From the NCBI RefSeq assembly GCF_963678635.1, contig NC_087064.1:41381165-41445164 (forward strand): 64,000 nt of DNA, given 5' to 3'. The position numbers and the translations under genes are program-made. Of this stretch, positions 37,227-48,779 are shown in pieces (within the stretch, counting starts at the first letter, position 1; every line of letters starts with the position of its first letter). This stretch comes from Symsagittifera roscoffensis. Taxonomy: Eukaryota > Xenacoelomorpha > Acoela > Convolutidae. Under the pieces are notes generated by a model. It was not told the origin of the DNA and did no database searches. It saw nothing but the letters and a program-made list of their open reading frames with translations.

Positions 37227-37952
37227 TCAAGACTGTCTTCCCGTTCCACTCCACTCCTGATGGAGTATGCCAGAGATCGCTACTACCGACGCATCCGTAT
37301 CCAGCACGTACATTCCTTTTTCCGTTGGCATACCTAGCACAGGTGCTTCACACAACTCCTTCTTTATTCTTTGGAATGACCCTTCTGCTGCGTTGTTCGA
37401 CGTGAATTTCTTGCATTTGTGCCTCATGAGTTGTTGCATCGGGTACACTTTGTCCGCATAGCCCTTATTGAGTTCCCTGTAATAGTTCGCAAAACCCAAG
37501 AAGCTCATCAGTTGATGATCCGTTCTCGGTGATTTCCAAGTTAGCACCACTTCTATTGCGTATGGGTTTGGTCTGATGCCATGTTTATCCACCAGGTATT
37601 TGATTGAGTCCTTGAGTATCTCGCACTTCGATGGCTTGCATTTTAGTCCTGCTCTTTTCATGCAAGCGAACACCTCATCTAGTAGCTCGATGTGGTCCTC
37701 TAGAGTAGGTGTCGCTATTAGCACGTCGCCCACGTAGCACATCACCAGGTTGCCATGTTTCTTCACTACACTTTTCAATGCGTGTTCCTTCAATCGTTGA
37801 AACGTAGCCGCGCATTGCAAAGACCAAAAGGCATCCTTTTCCATTGAAACAGCCCCAGCTCGCAGGCAAACCCTGTTTTGTCCCTGTCCTGCTTCCTCAG
37901 CGAAACCTGCCAAAAGCCGATCCGAAATCAAAAGTTGTAAAAAAATGTGCAT
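37227..37952 (-). pseudogene. RT palm and RNase H start, element B (YVGD)
   Basis: The active-site box reads CYVGDVL in place of CYVDDVV: the first catalytic Asp is Gly (GGC codon), which should abolish polymerase activity. Downstream SKCEIL, SFLGFANYYREL and LDTDASVVAISGIL are preserved. The first 40 residues are out of frame. Confidence 0.88.
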
Positions 37953-38343
37953 CTCCTAATTTTGAGAGGCTTCGATCAATCCAAGCTATGGGATAGGCAT
38001 CCTTAACCATGACGGAGTTCAGATATCCAAAGTCACAACAAAACCTTAGTTGGTCGCCTTTCTTTTTAGCCATCTCTACTCCAGACGCCCACGGTGATTT
38101 ATATGTTTCTATCATATCATACTCTAGTAGGCTTTCTATCTCTTTTCTACATGCATCCGATTTGTTAGGGGTCATACGCCTCGCCCCCTCCCTGTGTGGT
38201 ATCGCCGACTCCTCAAGCTCTATTTCGTGCTCAACGAAGTTACAACATCCAATGTCTGCCTTATGTTTCGAAAAAACGTCATCGTTTCGATCTAGTACGT
38301 CCTTGATGGCTTCAAGCAGTTCGTCCGTCACCTTACCCCTCAA
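37897..38343 (-). pseudogene. RT fingers, element B
   Basis: 148 residues: VEHEIELEESAIPHREGARRM, YDMIETYKSPWASGV, RFCCDFGYLNSV, TTFDFGSAF (motif A with Asp). It ends by frameshift just after motif A. Confidence 0.88.
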
Positions 38344-38645
38344 GTGATCTCTGGTAAAACCGGTTCATCCACTTCTAATTCCTCTAGTGTTGGTCTTTCT
38401 GGAATATTCGAACACTTCGAAAAACCATCGTTTGTCTCTGACTTACGCGATTTCACAAGACTTGATGAATATTTTGTTTTCTTCAATCCTCTCAAGATAC
38501 AAATCTTATCCCTATGATTCGGGCAATCAAGAACTTCATTTTCTTTTACATTTTCAGTCATTTCGTATCGAGTTTTCACAGGTATAGCGTATGCCATTTT
38601 CCTTCCCCTCTGGATTGTGATAGATATATCAAGAGTATTCAACAA
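38340..38645 (-). pseudogene. pol linker between protease and RT, element B
   Basis: 101 residues corresponding to the region of A around GKKLGYALPM (here GRKMAYAIPV) and DGLSSCSNFPERP (here DGFSKCSNIPERP). Confidence 0.75.
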
Positions 38646-38753
38646 AACACTGACTCAGAGGCCACTCTTGGTTATCGAGAAGGATCTTCCTAAAATAGCA
38701 GCACTTTGCCTATTAGGATTTGGAACTATACTTGTTTATTGCCATTTAACTCA

Positions 38754-39755
38754 TTACAATTTTTTGATCCTCAAGCTTACTATTGCCGCTTCGTTTGGTT
38801 TCAGCCTTACCCTCCTACTCAAGAATAACGGTGCTTTATTCTCATTCGCCATTATCAAAATTACCGGTTTAATTACATACTTCCATTCCGGGTTCCGAAT
38901 CCTGAACATCGCATTGTTTAGATCAATTGTTACATCGAAAATCCTGATAAAGTCTCTGCCTAAAATGAATTGGTCAGACTCGTCTAGATTCACCACCAAG
39001 AGGAAGCTCATCCTCAAATTACGTTCCTCCAAGTTTGAGGCTATTATTGGTTTTCTGCCTAGTACCCGCAGCGCCCCTTTGTTTGATGCCGACAGCCGTA
39101 TTCTCGAGTCTATCAAGTCGTCTTTGTCGAAGCCCATCCTCTTCCATGTTTCGATTGGTATGACACTCAAGACCGCTCCTGTTCCCAGTAACACACGCAG
39201 TTGAGTCTTCTTTCCGCTGATGTCTAGTACGTGTGCAGATATGTCTTCTTCCGTCCCGATATGCATCGTGTCTTCTTCTAACATGGCACAGTGTCCAATC
39301 GATCTCTTTTTTAGTTCTTCTCTACCCAAGTAGAATTGTCCGACTAGGTCTTCATCACATGTTATCATGGTTTTCGTGTAGATGTTTATTCCATCTATGT
39401 TTATCATTACCTCATGTGGGCCATAGGATTCCGTGTACCTTTTGTCGACGCGAACTGATTTGCTGCTACCTCTTGTGAATAGTGTCCTCACGGCTCTAGA
39501 AGTTGTTTGCGGGCTTACTGCACTCAAGTAATTTGCGTACACATCAATATGCATGATCGTCTGATCGCTCGGTTCACTCAGGTTACATGTTACTTCGTGA
39601 CCGCCCACTGTGATTGTTGACATTATTCTCACTCCAATTTTCGTTATTTCAAATGGTTTTCCCGTCAACATTTTTAGATTGTTGCAATTACCACCGTTTG
39701 TTGCGCTCTCTGTGACTTCCGGCACTGGGATTGTTCTGCAGAGTGTCTCATTCAA
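38754..39755 (-). pseudogene. gag C terminus fused to protease, element B (GTGA active site)
   Basis: A single 333-residue frame runs from the conserved gag tail (EPSDQTIMHIDVYANYL) straight into protease, so gag and protease share a frame here, unlike A and C. The retropepsin motif is LLGTGAVLSVIP: the catalytic Asp is Gly, so the enzyme should be dead. The flap and C-terminal strand (SDQFILGRDFIRIFDV) are present. Confidence 0.88.
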
Positions 39756-39782
39756 TCTCTGCTTCTCTATCTCCTGCTTCAG

Positions 39783-40280
39783 TCATTGCTCGATTTCTTT
39801 TGTCGCCAAGTCTTGCTTCACTTTGTTGATTGCCTCTGCAGCTGCTTTCTCATAGTTTATCTCCAGTGAATTCCCAGCCTCGGCTTCCATGTCAGTTTTG
39901 ACTTGCGTTACAAATTTCATCGTTTTTGTCGATAATTCCCCACTCGCTGCCTCCGTGTTCTTCAAATCAATTTCGGATTGTCTGTTCCTCGTATTCTGTA
40001 CCGCAGCCAGTGCTAACTTGTGTTTGGGATAATTTTGATTCTTCACAGCCTCTTAAAACAACAAACAGTCCATCTTGAATGGGCCCTCTTGATTACAGAA
40101 GTAGCACATTGCGCCTATCTTGATGATTAAGCCATTATAAAACTCGTGTTCCTCCGTTTGGCTCATGTCTTCTCCATCCGGCGCGTATCCCAGACTTTTC
40201 ATGCCTTGTTTGTATGTCGTGCAATCCACTATGTGATGATCCGCTGATCCGCAGCTTGCGCTTGACCGACGCTTATCCAT
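39783..40280 (-). pseudogene. gag nucleocapsid, both zinc knuckles damaged, element B
   Basis: The first knuckle reads SASCGSADHHIVDC (first Cys is Ser) and the second CYFCNQEGPFKMDC (His is Pro). Each lacks one zinc ligand. A charged helical region (EKAAAEAINKVKQDLATKEIEQ) follows after a frameshift. Confidence 0.82.
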
Positions 40281-40526
40281 ATCATCTCTCGGCTTGTACT
40301 ATGACGACCTTTGTGGTTGGCTTCCACCTTGCATATTCCTGCCTTCTGAGTACGGGTACTTTTTTGGTTTCATCAACATGTAATCCCTAGACTTTTGTCT
40401 CATCTCTTCTGGGGTTGGTGCATTATTCTTTGAAAGTGTATATTACGTCGCCAACGTCGTTCTCAATTCGTCAATTTTTACCCCGTCGATGAACTTCGAG
40501 GCGATGCTGAAGTTTCTTCTGTTTGT
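40281..40526 (-). pseudogene. gag segment between capsid and nucleocapsid, element B
   Basis: Frames broken, but recognisable by position and by residues matching A (FIDGVK, TPEE). Confidence 0.5.
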
Positions 40527-40826
40527 TCATTCTTCCGGATCACTCCTTCTTCTCAGGCTCTCAAGACCATCCAGGAACCAATCGATTGACTCGTCGTCCC
40601 TCTGTTTTCTTTTTTCAAATCTCATCATAATTAGGTGGCCCTTCATTCCTAATCCGAATCGATTCAACAATATTTCGAAGATATTGTCTGCCGTATCACG
40701 TTCCTCTTCCTCCTTTGCTACTACGCATTTCAACGCTGTGCCCTCTAGGTTGCTCAGTATTGCTGTGCAGGCCTGCCTTTCGTCATTCAACTTGTCTTGC
40801 TCTAAATGTAGTCTCATGACTTCCAC
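40527..40826 (-). pseudogene. gag capsid (retrotransposon gag domain), element B
   Basis: 99 residues: MEVMRLHLEQDKL, LEGTALKCVVAKEE, FEILLNRFGLGMKGHLIM, ESIDWFLDGLESLRRR. It includes the 24-residue segment deleted in A. Confidence 0.85.
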
Positions 40827-40833
40827 CCTTGTG

Positions 40834-41653
40834 TCAAAGCATACATCCGAAGTCAGTGTTCCTTGTCGCGAACGCTTCCAGTGTCCTGTTCATCATTTCC
40901 CAGGTGCTTGCCCATGCCATGGCGTCAGGTGCTACATTAGTGTTCGTACTGGAGTCTTCTGGTGTATTCTTAGTGTTTGAGTTTCCACCCCTCATGATGG
41001 TCTTGGACACCCATGCCCCTGTGCTCGTTGCAGTCCGGGGTAACGGTGTAGACTCCCGTTTATTCCGTTGCGGTTCTATGAAGTCAACTCTAGTGCCTTG
41101 TGGTCTATCTGCTACCAGTTTGTCTTGCGCTGTAGAGTTTCTCAAGAGAGCATCCAGTTTGGACTGTATGGCACAAGAACTTTCAGCTTGGTCTTTGCTC
41201 ATTGTGTCCATTCTCGTCTCTAGATTCCACAAGTTTTTGTTCACAGTGTCGTATCGTTGCTTCGTTTCCTGCATATCCTTCTTGATAAGTTTGTCTCGCT
41301 CTTTGTCGGTAGCCTCTACCTTGTCTCACATCTGCTGTAGCTTTTCTTCCGTCGCCCTTGCCAGGTTGAAGCAGTTGTCTAGGTTCTCGTTCTTGTTGTA
41401 TCATATTTCCTTTGTTAGCACTTGTCGATCCTCTTCGCTGCATTTCAATTTCTTGTCGCTTTGCTCCAACTTTGCTCCAACTTTGCTCCAAGTCGCCCAG
41501 CTCAAGAGAAGTTGTTTTTTCATGATTATCTATCACCCCACGCTTGACCTGCTCCTCGACTTGACTGGCCTCTGTTGTTATTGCGGAAACTGTTCCAAAT
41601 GTTTTGCTTTTCTCGGTCGTTGGTAGCACCTCCTCTTTCTCTCTTGGTTTCAT
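40834..41653 (-). pseudogene. gag central coiled coil and disordered region, element B
   Basis: Two overlapping frames (40,834-41,274 and 41,183-41,653) hold a charged coiled coil (QETKQRYDTVNKNLWNLETRM) and a polar, Arg/Gln-rich part. A small triplication of TTTGCTCCAAC lies near 41,461-41,492. Confidence 0.65.
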
Positions 41654-41946
41654 TACGACGTTCTTTTTGTTTGAGAATTGTTCTTTATCGTTTCCGGCGT
41701 GTTGCTCGATGTGTCCTCTACAATATCAATTGAAGAAAAGTCTATCGTCTTCTTTTCTTGTTCTTCCGCATTTGGCGTTGGTGTTGATTCCGTTGTCTTC
41801 CTTTCAACCTCGTCAACACTCTGATCTGTTGTCTCACGATCGATTTCTATAGCAGGTACAGTTGGTTCTTCCACAGCGCTTTCTTTCGTCTTGTGTTCCT
41901 TTACGCTTCTTGTGTTGACCATTTTGACTGAAAAGTTCTTTCTCAT
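41653..41946 (-). pseudogene. gag N terminus, element B
   Basis: 97 residues with MVNTRS matching MVETRS of A. Upstream in the same frame, codons for KSSRIKKNHNSSQRK match KSRIPKRGNSSRKF of A, but a stop and the loss of the ATG remove the normal start. Confidence 0.65.
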
Positions 41947-42194
41947 TACTTTCGGCCCCGATAGTGTTGCTTTCCGTTGCGACGAGTTATGATTTTTTTT
42001 TATTCTGGAACTCTTTTATCTGCTATCGGTACCCTAATTCGACTCAAACTTTTTATTAACAGTTTTCTTTAATTACAAGTTCCTTTTCTAAATTAAAAAA
42101 TTTTTTTAAAAGTATTCCTAATTCTTGTAAAAAAAAAATCATTCGTGTTCGTAATCTTAATAGTGCGGACTTTTAGCTGTTTTTGGTTGTTCTC
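41947..42194 (-). other. Leader sequence between gag and the satellite array, element B
   Basis: Holds the former gag start, then AT-rich sequence with long A/T runs. Nothing else was seen. Confidence 0.5.
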
Positions 42195-45100
42195 ACTGGT
42201 CCCTGGTACTTTCACACTATCCCAGGACGTCTTTTAACTCTCCTAGGACCCTATGCTCAAGTGTTGGTACACCTCAAACTGTCCCAAGACCCCTTTGTTC
42301 TAGTGTTGGAGTACTTCAAGCTGTCCCAAGACCTTTCGTTCAAGTGTTGGGGCACTTCACACTGTCCCAAGACCTCCCACTCAAGTGTTGGGACACTTCG
42401 CACTGTCGCAGGACCTTTCGTCCTAGTGTTGGGACACTTCGAACTGTCCCAAGACCTCTTTGTTCTAGTGTTGGGACACTTTGTACTGTCCCAAGACCTC
42501 TCACTCAAGTGTTGGGACACTTCGCACTGTCCCAAGACCTCTCACTTAAGTGTTGGAACACTTCGCACTGTCCCAAGACCTCCCACTTAAGTGTTGGGAC
42601 ACTTCGCACTGTCCCAAGACTACCTGCTCAAGTGTTGGGACACTTCGTACTGTTCCAGGACCTTTCGTCCTAGTGTTGGGACACTTCGCACTGTCCCAAG
42701 ACCTCTTTGTTCAAAAGTTGGGACACCTCGAGCTTTCCCAAAACCTCCCACTCAAGTGTTGGGACACTTCGCACTGTCCCAAGACCTCCCACTCAAGTGT
42801 AGGGACACTTCGCACTGTCCCAAGACTACCTGCTCAAGTGTTGGGACACTTCGTACTGACCCAGGACCTATCGTCCTAATGTTGGGACACTTCGAACTGT
42901 CCCAGGATCTCTTTATTCCAAAGTTGTGACACTTCGTACTGTCCCAAGACCTCTCACTCAAGTGTTGGGACACTTCATTCTGTCCCAAGACCTCACACTC
43001 AAGTGTTGGGACACTTCGCACTGTCCCAAGACTACCTGCTCAAGTGTTGGGACACTTCTTACTGTCCCAGAACCCATCACTCAAGCGCTGGGACACTTCA
43101 CACTGTCCCAAGGCCTCCTGTTCAAGTGTTGGGACACCTCGCACTTTCCCAAGACCTCCCACTTAAGTGTTGGGACACTTCGCACTGTCCCAAGACCTCC
43201 CACTCAAGTGTTGGTACACTTCACACTGTCCCAAGACTACCTGCTCAAGTGTTGGGACACTTCGTACTGTTCCAGGACCTTTCGTCCTAGTGTTGGGACA
43301 CTTCGCACTGTCCCAAGACCTCTTTGTTCAAAAGTTGGGACACCTCGAGCTTTCACAAAACCTCCCACTCAAGTGTTGGAACACTTCGCACTGTCCCAAG
43401 ACCTCCCACTCAAGTGTAGGGACACTTCGCACTGTCCCAAGACTACCTGCTCAAGTGTTGGGACACTTCGTACTGTCCCAGGACCTATCGTCCTAATGTT
43501 GGGACACTTCGAACTGTCCCAGGATCTCTTTATTCCAAAGTTGTGACACTTCGTACTGTCCCAAGACCTCTCACTCAAGTGTTGGGACACTTCATTCTGT
43601 CCCAAGACCTCACACTCAAGTGTTGGGACACTTCGCACTGTCCCAAGACTACCTGCTCAAGTGTTGGGACACTTCTTACTGTCCCAGAACCCATCACTCA
43701 AGCGCTGGGACACTTCACACTGTCCCAAGGCCTCCTGTTCAAGTGTTGGGACACCTCGCACTTTCCCAAGACCTCCCACTTAAGTGTTGGGACACTTCGC
43801 ACTGACCCAAGACCCTTCGTCCAAGTGTTGGGACACTTCGCACTGTCCCAAGACCTCCCACTCAAGTGTTGGGACACTTCGCACTGTTTCAAGACTACCT
43901 GCTCAAGTATTGGGACACTTCGTACTGTTCTAGGACCTTTCGCCCTAGTGTTGGGACACTTCGCACTGTCCCAAGACCTCTCACTCAAGTGTTGGGACAC
44001 TTCATTCTGTCCCAAGACCTCACACTCAAGTGTTGGGACACTTCGCACTGTCCCAAGACTACCTGCTCAAGTGTTGGGACACTTCTTACTGTCCCAGAAC
44101 CCATCACTCAAGCGCTGGGACACTTCACACTGTCCCAAGGCCTCCTGTTCAAGTGTTGGGACACCTCGCACTTTCCCAAGACCTCCCACTTAAGTGTTGG
44201 GACACTTCGCACTGACCCAAGACCCTTCGTCCAAGTGTTGGGACACTTCGCATTGTCCCAAGACCTCCCACTCAAGTGTTGGGACACTTCGCACTGTCTC
44301 AAGACTACCTGCTCAAGTATTGGGACACTTCGTACTGTTCCAGGACCTTTCGCCCTAGTGTTGGGACACTTCGCACTGTCCCAAGACCTCTTTGTTCAAG
44401 TGTTGGGACACGTCGAGCTTTCCCAAGACCCCCCACTCAAGTGTTGGGACACTTCGTACTGTCCCAGGACCTTTCGTCCTAGTGTTGGGACACTTCGAAC
44501 TGTCCCAAGATCTCTTTGTTCTAATGTTGGGACACTTCGTACTGTCCCAAGACCTCTCACTCAAGTGTTGGGACACTTCATTCTGTCCCAAGACCTCCCA
44601 CTTAAGTGTTGGGACACTTCGCACTGTCCCAAGACTACCTGCTCAAGTGTTGGGACACTTTGTACTGTCGCAGGACCCCTCACTCAAGCGTTGGGACACT
44701 TCGCAATGTCCCAAGGACCCTTCGTCCAAGTGTTGGGACACTTCGCACTGTCCCAAGACCTCACACTTAAGTGTTGGGACACTTCGCACTGTCCCAAGAC
44801 CTCCCACTCAAGTGTTGGGACACTTCGCACTGTCTCAAGACTACCTGCTCAAGTATTGGGACACTTCGTACTGTTCTAGGACCTTTCGCCCTAGTGTTGG
44901 GAAACTTCGCACTGTCCCAAGACCTCTCACTCAAGTGTTGGGACACTTCATTCTGTCCCAAGACCTCACACTCAAGTGTTGGGACACTTCGCACTGTCCC
45001 AAGACTACCTGCTCAAGTGTTGGGACACTTCTTACTGTCCCAGAACCCATCACTTAAGCGCTGGGACACTTCACACTGTCCCAAGGCCTCCTGTTCAAGT

Positions 45101-45895
45101 GTTGGGACACCTCGCACTTTCCCAAGACCTCCCACTTAAGTGTTGGGACACTTCGCACTGACCCAAGACCCTTCGTCCAAGTGTTGGGACACTTCGCACT
45201 GTCCCAAGACCTCCCACTCAAGTGTTGGGACACTTCGCACTGTCTCAAGACTACCTGCTCAAGTATTGGGACACTTCGTACTGTTCCAGGACCTTTCGCC
45301 CTAGTGTTGGGACACTTCGCACTGTCCCAAGACCTCTTTGTTCAAGTGTTGGGACACGTCGAGCTTTCCCAAGACCCCCCACTCAAGTGTTGGGACACTT
45401 CGTACTGTCCCAGGACCTTTCGTCCTAGTGTTGGGACACTTCGAACTGTCCCAAGATCTCTTTGTTCTAATGTTGGGACACTTCGTACTGTCCCAAGACC
45501 TCTCACTCAAGTGTTGGGACACTTCATTCTGTCCCAAGACCTCCCACTCAAGTGTTGGGACACTTCGCACTGTCCCAAGACTACCTGCTCAAGTGTTGGG
45601 ACACTTTGTACTGTCGCAGGACCCCTCACTCAAGCGTTGGGACACTTCGCAATGTCCCAAGGACCCTTCGTCCAAGTGTTGGGACACTTCGCACTGTCCC
45701 AAGACCTCACACTTAAGTGTTGGGACACTTCGCACTGACCCAAGACCCTTCGTCCAAGTGTTGGGACACTTCGCACTGTCCCAAGACCTCCCACTCAAAC
45801 GTTGGGACAACTTCGCACCGTCCCAAGACCCTTCGTTCAAGTGTTGGGACACTCGGATCTCTACTTCTTCGGTGTTGGGACACTTAGATCACTAT
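42195..45895. repeat. Satellite array: about 90 units of a 41-bp hairpin repeat with higher-order structure
   Basis: The consensus unit contains TTGGGACA-CTTCGCAC-TGTCCCAA, an 8-bp perfect inverted repeat with an 8-nt loop, followed by a variable AGACCTCCCACTCAAG-type linker. Linker variants recur in larger periods: the marker CTTCTTACTGTCCCAGAACCC is at about 43,055, 43,672, 44,082 and 45,028, giving offsets of 617, 410 and 946 bp, close to multiples of 41. The array lacks stops in most frames on both strands, so it yields long meaningless ORFs. It lies in the 5' leader of element B. Confidence 0.95.
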
Positions 45896-47193
45896 CCGCG
45901 GTACCACCACTTGAGCTCTAGTATTAAAATTTCCTCAAAACCCAATCTTACTGACGAAAAGTTTTACCTAGTAGCCCCTTTGTAATTACCTCCCTTTATT
46001 AATTTCCCCCCGAAACACGACTTGTTAGCAAGTGTCTTGTGATCACCAATTCGTCAAAAACCGATAAAATTATTTCCAAAAACATTAAAAAATTTAAGCG
46101 AGAAAAATGATAAAAAACAGAAAGATGAACAGACCCAAAATTCAAAGGTGACCAATGTCGTCCTTTCGTAAAAAAAAAAATGTCTGGTACCTAATTGTCA
46201 CGCGTTTTCCTCCCGAGATTCTGGGATGAATCGAGACTCTGGGTCTAATAATGAAACTAAATCGACGATATCGATTGTATAGTTACTATAATGTGTTCCC
46301 CCTTTTTACAATTTGCAACCGACAACCTCTATCTTGACCAGCCCCCCTTCTAACCTACCCCCTATTTAGCCCCCCTCTTAAGCCGAAAATTACCTTCAGC
46401 GCGATGGGTGCTAAATCTCTTGAGAAAAACCGTAGAACCTGTTTCCAAGCTCTGCTCAAGTTAAAACGTATCTTCAAAACAGTGGGCATCCGTTAATCCA
46501 ATTTTAAACTTATTCCCTATAACGTAATGTGGATTTTAACGATACCCGATTGACCAAACAGAACACCCCTGTGAGTCCTTCTCTGTTTGTTCTTGTCTGT
46601 GCTGGATGTCTCTTTGGCGTGTCCAGCAGTTCTCGGGTCCCCTTCCTGAGAACCACTTTGCCACTTGGCTGGTCATCTGTTCCAGTCAAGTCTCCTAGTG
46701 GTCCGCTGAAGTTGCAAGCTATCTGAAAACCCTTAAAAACGCCCCACACTCTGGCACCTGTATAAAATTGCTGATTTGATCGAAACAATCGGTCTTATTG
46801 GAAAACAGTATGGGTATACTATTTCAATTAATATAAAGGTTTGATCCACCCAATCTGGAAAACAGAACCACTGTCCTTTCTTTTTTTTATGGTTTTTTGT
46901 TCCTGATTCTATTCTTTTTTGGTTTTTGTTTTGCTTTTTGTCTTTTACTTAATTTTTGTCCCCCTAGTTACCCCCCTTACTCGGTTAGCTAGGCCTCGTT
47001 CGGAAAGCGCACCAGAAAACTTTCTCGAGTTTTCTTAAAAAGCTATTACGGTACAACCGGAATTTTTACACGTTCTCGCTGAACCGTACCACCGGTACTC
47101 TAGACTGGACTTGTAGCCCGGAGCTGTGTCAAGTGGGTTTGATGCCGTAGTCTTGATGTCGTAAAAACATTAAGGATCGCCATAAAAACACTA
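45896..47193 (-). other. LTR-proximal leader of element B
   Basis: Non-coding, with pyrimidine-rich stretches (46,860-46,990). A PBS-like site lies at its right edge (TGGCGATCC read on the minus strand from 47,182, 11 nt from the LTR). No supported gene. Confidence 0.5.
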
Positions 47194-48005
47194 GGTAACA
47201 GTCGCCTACTTAGGTCACACAAGAGGTTAAAGAAAATAGTCAGGGACACTATCTCCTGTGTTTTTCTACCTCGAACGGTCGGAGCCAATTCGGTTCACTT
47301 GCGACATGAGACTAAAACCTTTGTTACAGCTTAAAGGTCTTTATCAAAATACCCCTCCCCCACACACTCTAGAAAAAAAACGTCCCCTTACTTAGGTCTC
47401 AAAATACCTAAAACACGCGAACGCCGTTAAAAACAGGGTCGGAACAATAGTTACTTTTTATTAGACAGTGGAACTTTGATCCATTTCAGATGGATCAACC
47501 TAAAACTCTCCTTACCTCAACTTAACAATATAAAAAACACTCAAGAAATTTGAATTTGGTACTCACATACCGGCACACTCTCTAGAATTGAGTAACTAAA
47601 ATTAATAAGTAACTCTAGAACAATTGGTAATCAAGTTTGACTCGAGGAGTTTTAAATGAATGAGTTTTGGCTTGAGAAATAAGTTTTGTGTTTGAACCAT
47701 TGGGAGACTTCGGTTGTCCACCTTTCCACCGAAGTTTCATTCTGGTCAAATACTGATTCGCTTTCTTCTCCACTCAGGTTCACTCTGTCTTCTCTTATGA
47801 ATGAGACAGCTCTACTCTCTCACAATCTTATATCTGTTTTTTGTCTACTTTCCCGCGGTAGTTGTTCGGTTCTTCTGATCTTTTTTTCTGATATTTTCAG
47901 TTGTCGCGAGAAACTTGAGCATGACATGCTTAATTCGAATTTTTGAAAAACTCCATTTCACCCCAAAATCATGTCTTTTGCGTTGCTATAGTTCAAACTT
48001 GCACA
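47194..48005 (-). repeat. 5' LTR of element B (outer end truncated or diverged)
   Basis: Aligns with the 3' LTR at 23,048-23,930. The inner terminus is GGTAACAGTCGCC (T to G at the first base). Similarity stops after CAAACTT near 48,000, about 30 bp short of the 3' LTR's end, so the outer end is lost or altered. The palindrome TTGATCCATTTCAGATGGATCAA lies at 47,476-47,498. Many small differences from the 3' LTR indicate an old insertion. Confidence 0.82.
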
Positions 48006-48650
48006 TCATTTCTACTCGTTTTTCACTATCTAAACCTAGCCAGTTAATTTTCTGGTCTGTTTAGTGCTATGTAAAATTTTACATTTTCAGGCCATCAGTC
48101 AAACGACTTTTGATCAGTTTTCGCTTACATGCAAAAATAACCACATAGCTGGGTCTCGGATCCCCACACTACGTGATTACTATTAAAAACACGGCCTGGA
48201 AACCATTATTTACTATATTTTTATTGACAGTTATATACTTTGTCCATTGGGGATGGATTGAACCGTCCTCTTTCTAGCTACTCATGCTCCGAAATAGAAA
48301 ATAAACTTGGAGTAAATTCAAATATTCAGGGCATCACAGTATCTAAAAAGTGTATATTACAGTCTACTGGGTACCGGGCCTCCAACTCCGCGCTCCTTCT
48401 GAGATAACCGTCTTATCTCCTCAATCTCATGGCACAGGAGGGTACGGATCCGCTCCGGCTGTCCCACTGAAGCCTCCTTCCTCACTATCTGCTTCAGTTA
48501 AGTGTTTTATCCTGCGTGATTGTCACGATAAGAGACTCCGTTTTTTCTCATATTTTTCTCTACTTTTCTTCGACGTTCTCGCTCATTGTGTTTTTTATCC
48601 CGTTTTCTGGTCGAAATGGCCGTTTACTACGTTTACGGGGAGATAATCTG
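48006..48650 (-). repeat. Partial LTR remnant, same group as element A LTR
   Basis: Collinear with A's LTR from TTTTCACTATCTAAACCTAGCCAG onward (TACATGCAAAAATAACCACATAGCTGGG; TGTCCATTGGGGATGGATTGA at the palindrome site). The first about 90 bp are missing. It abuts the 5' LTR of B directly. Confidence 0.6.
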
Positions 48651-48779
48651 TTGAGAATCGAAAACTTCAAAATTAAAAATTCCAGAAAACTCTAACACTC
48701 TTTTTCTTCACGAATTTGTCTTCAACGTCATTAACGTCCGTTTTGTTCTCGTCGGAGGGTTTGACTGTGCTCATCCAGC

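Larger units (their letters stand above)
23048..48005 (-). mobile_element. Element B: full-length giant Ty3/gypsy-type retrotransposon, decayed
   Basis: Flanked by a direct LTR pair (23,048-23,930 and 47,194-48,005). On the minus strand: LTR, 5.2 kb leader with satellite array, gag, PR, RT/RH, IN, macro-like module, ORF2, possible ORF3, LTR. Total about 25 kb. It shares domain order with A, but protein similarity is moderate, so it is a sister family. Coding frames are heavily broken and catalytic residues are altered. Confidence 0.88.

Noticed and set aside
40829-41626. Plus-strand 265-codon ORF opposite gag of element B
   Set aside because: Antisense shadow of the gag coiled-coil region.
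42195-45895. CRISPR-like array (regular repeats with variable linkers)
   Set aside because: The unit is continuous and linkers are variants of one another. There are no unique spacers and no cas genes, and the context is eukaryotic.
42183-45985. Long ORFs (up to 337 codons) on both strands with a repeating LGHFALSQDLPLKCWDTSHCPKT-like peptide
   Set aside because: They come from a stop-poor 41-bp tandem repeat; since 41 is not a multiple of three, all frames repeat every 123 bp. All frames on both strands are open to a similar degree, so none is supported as a gene.
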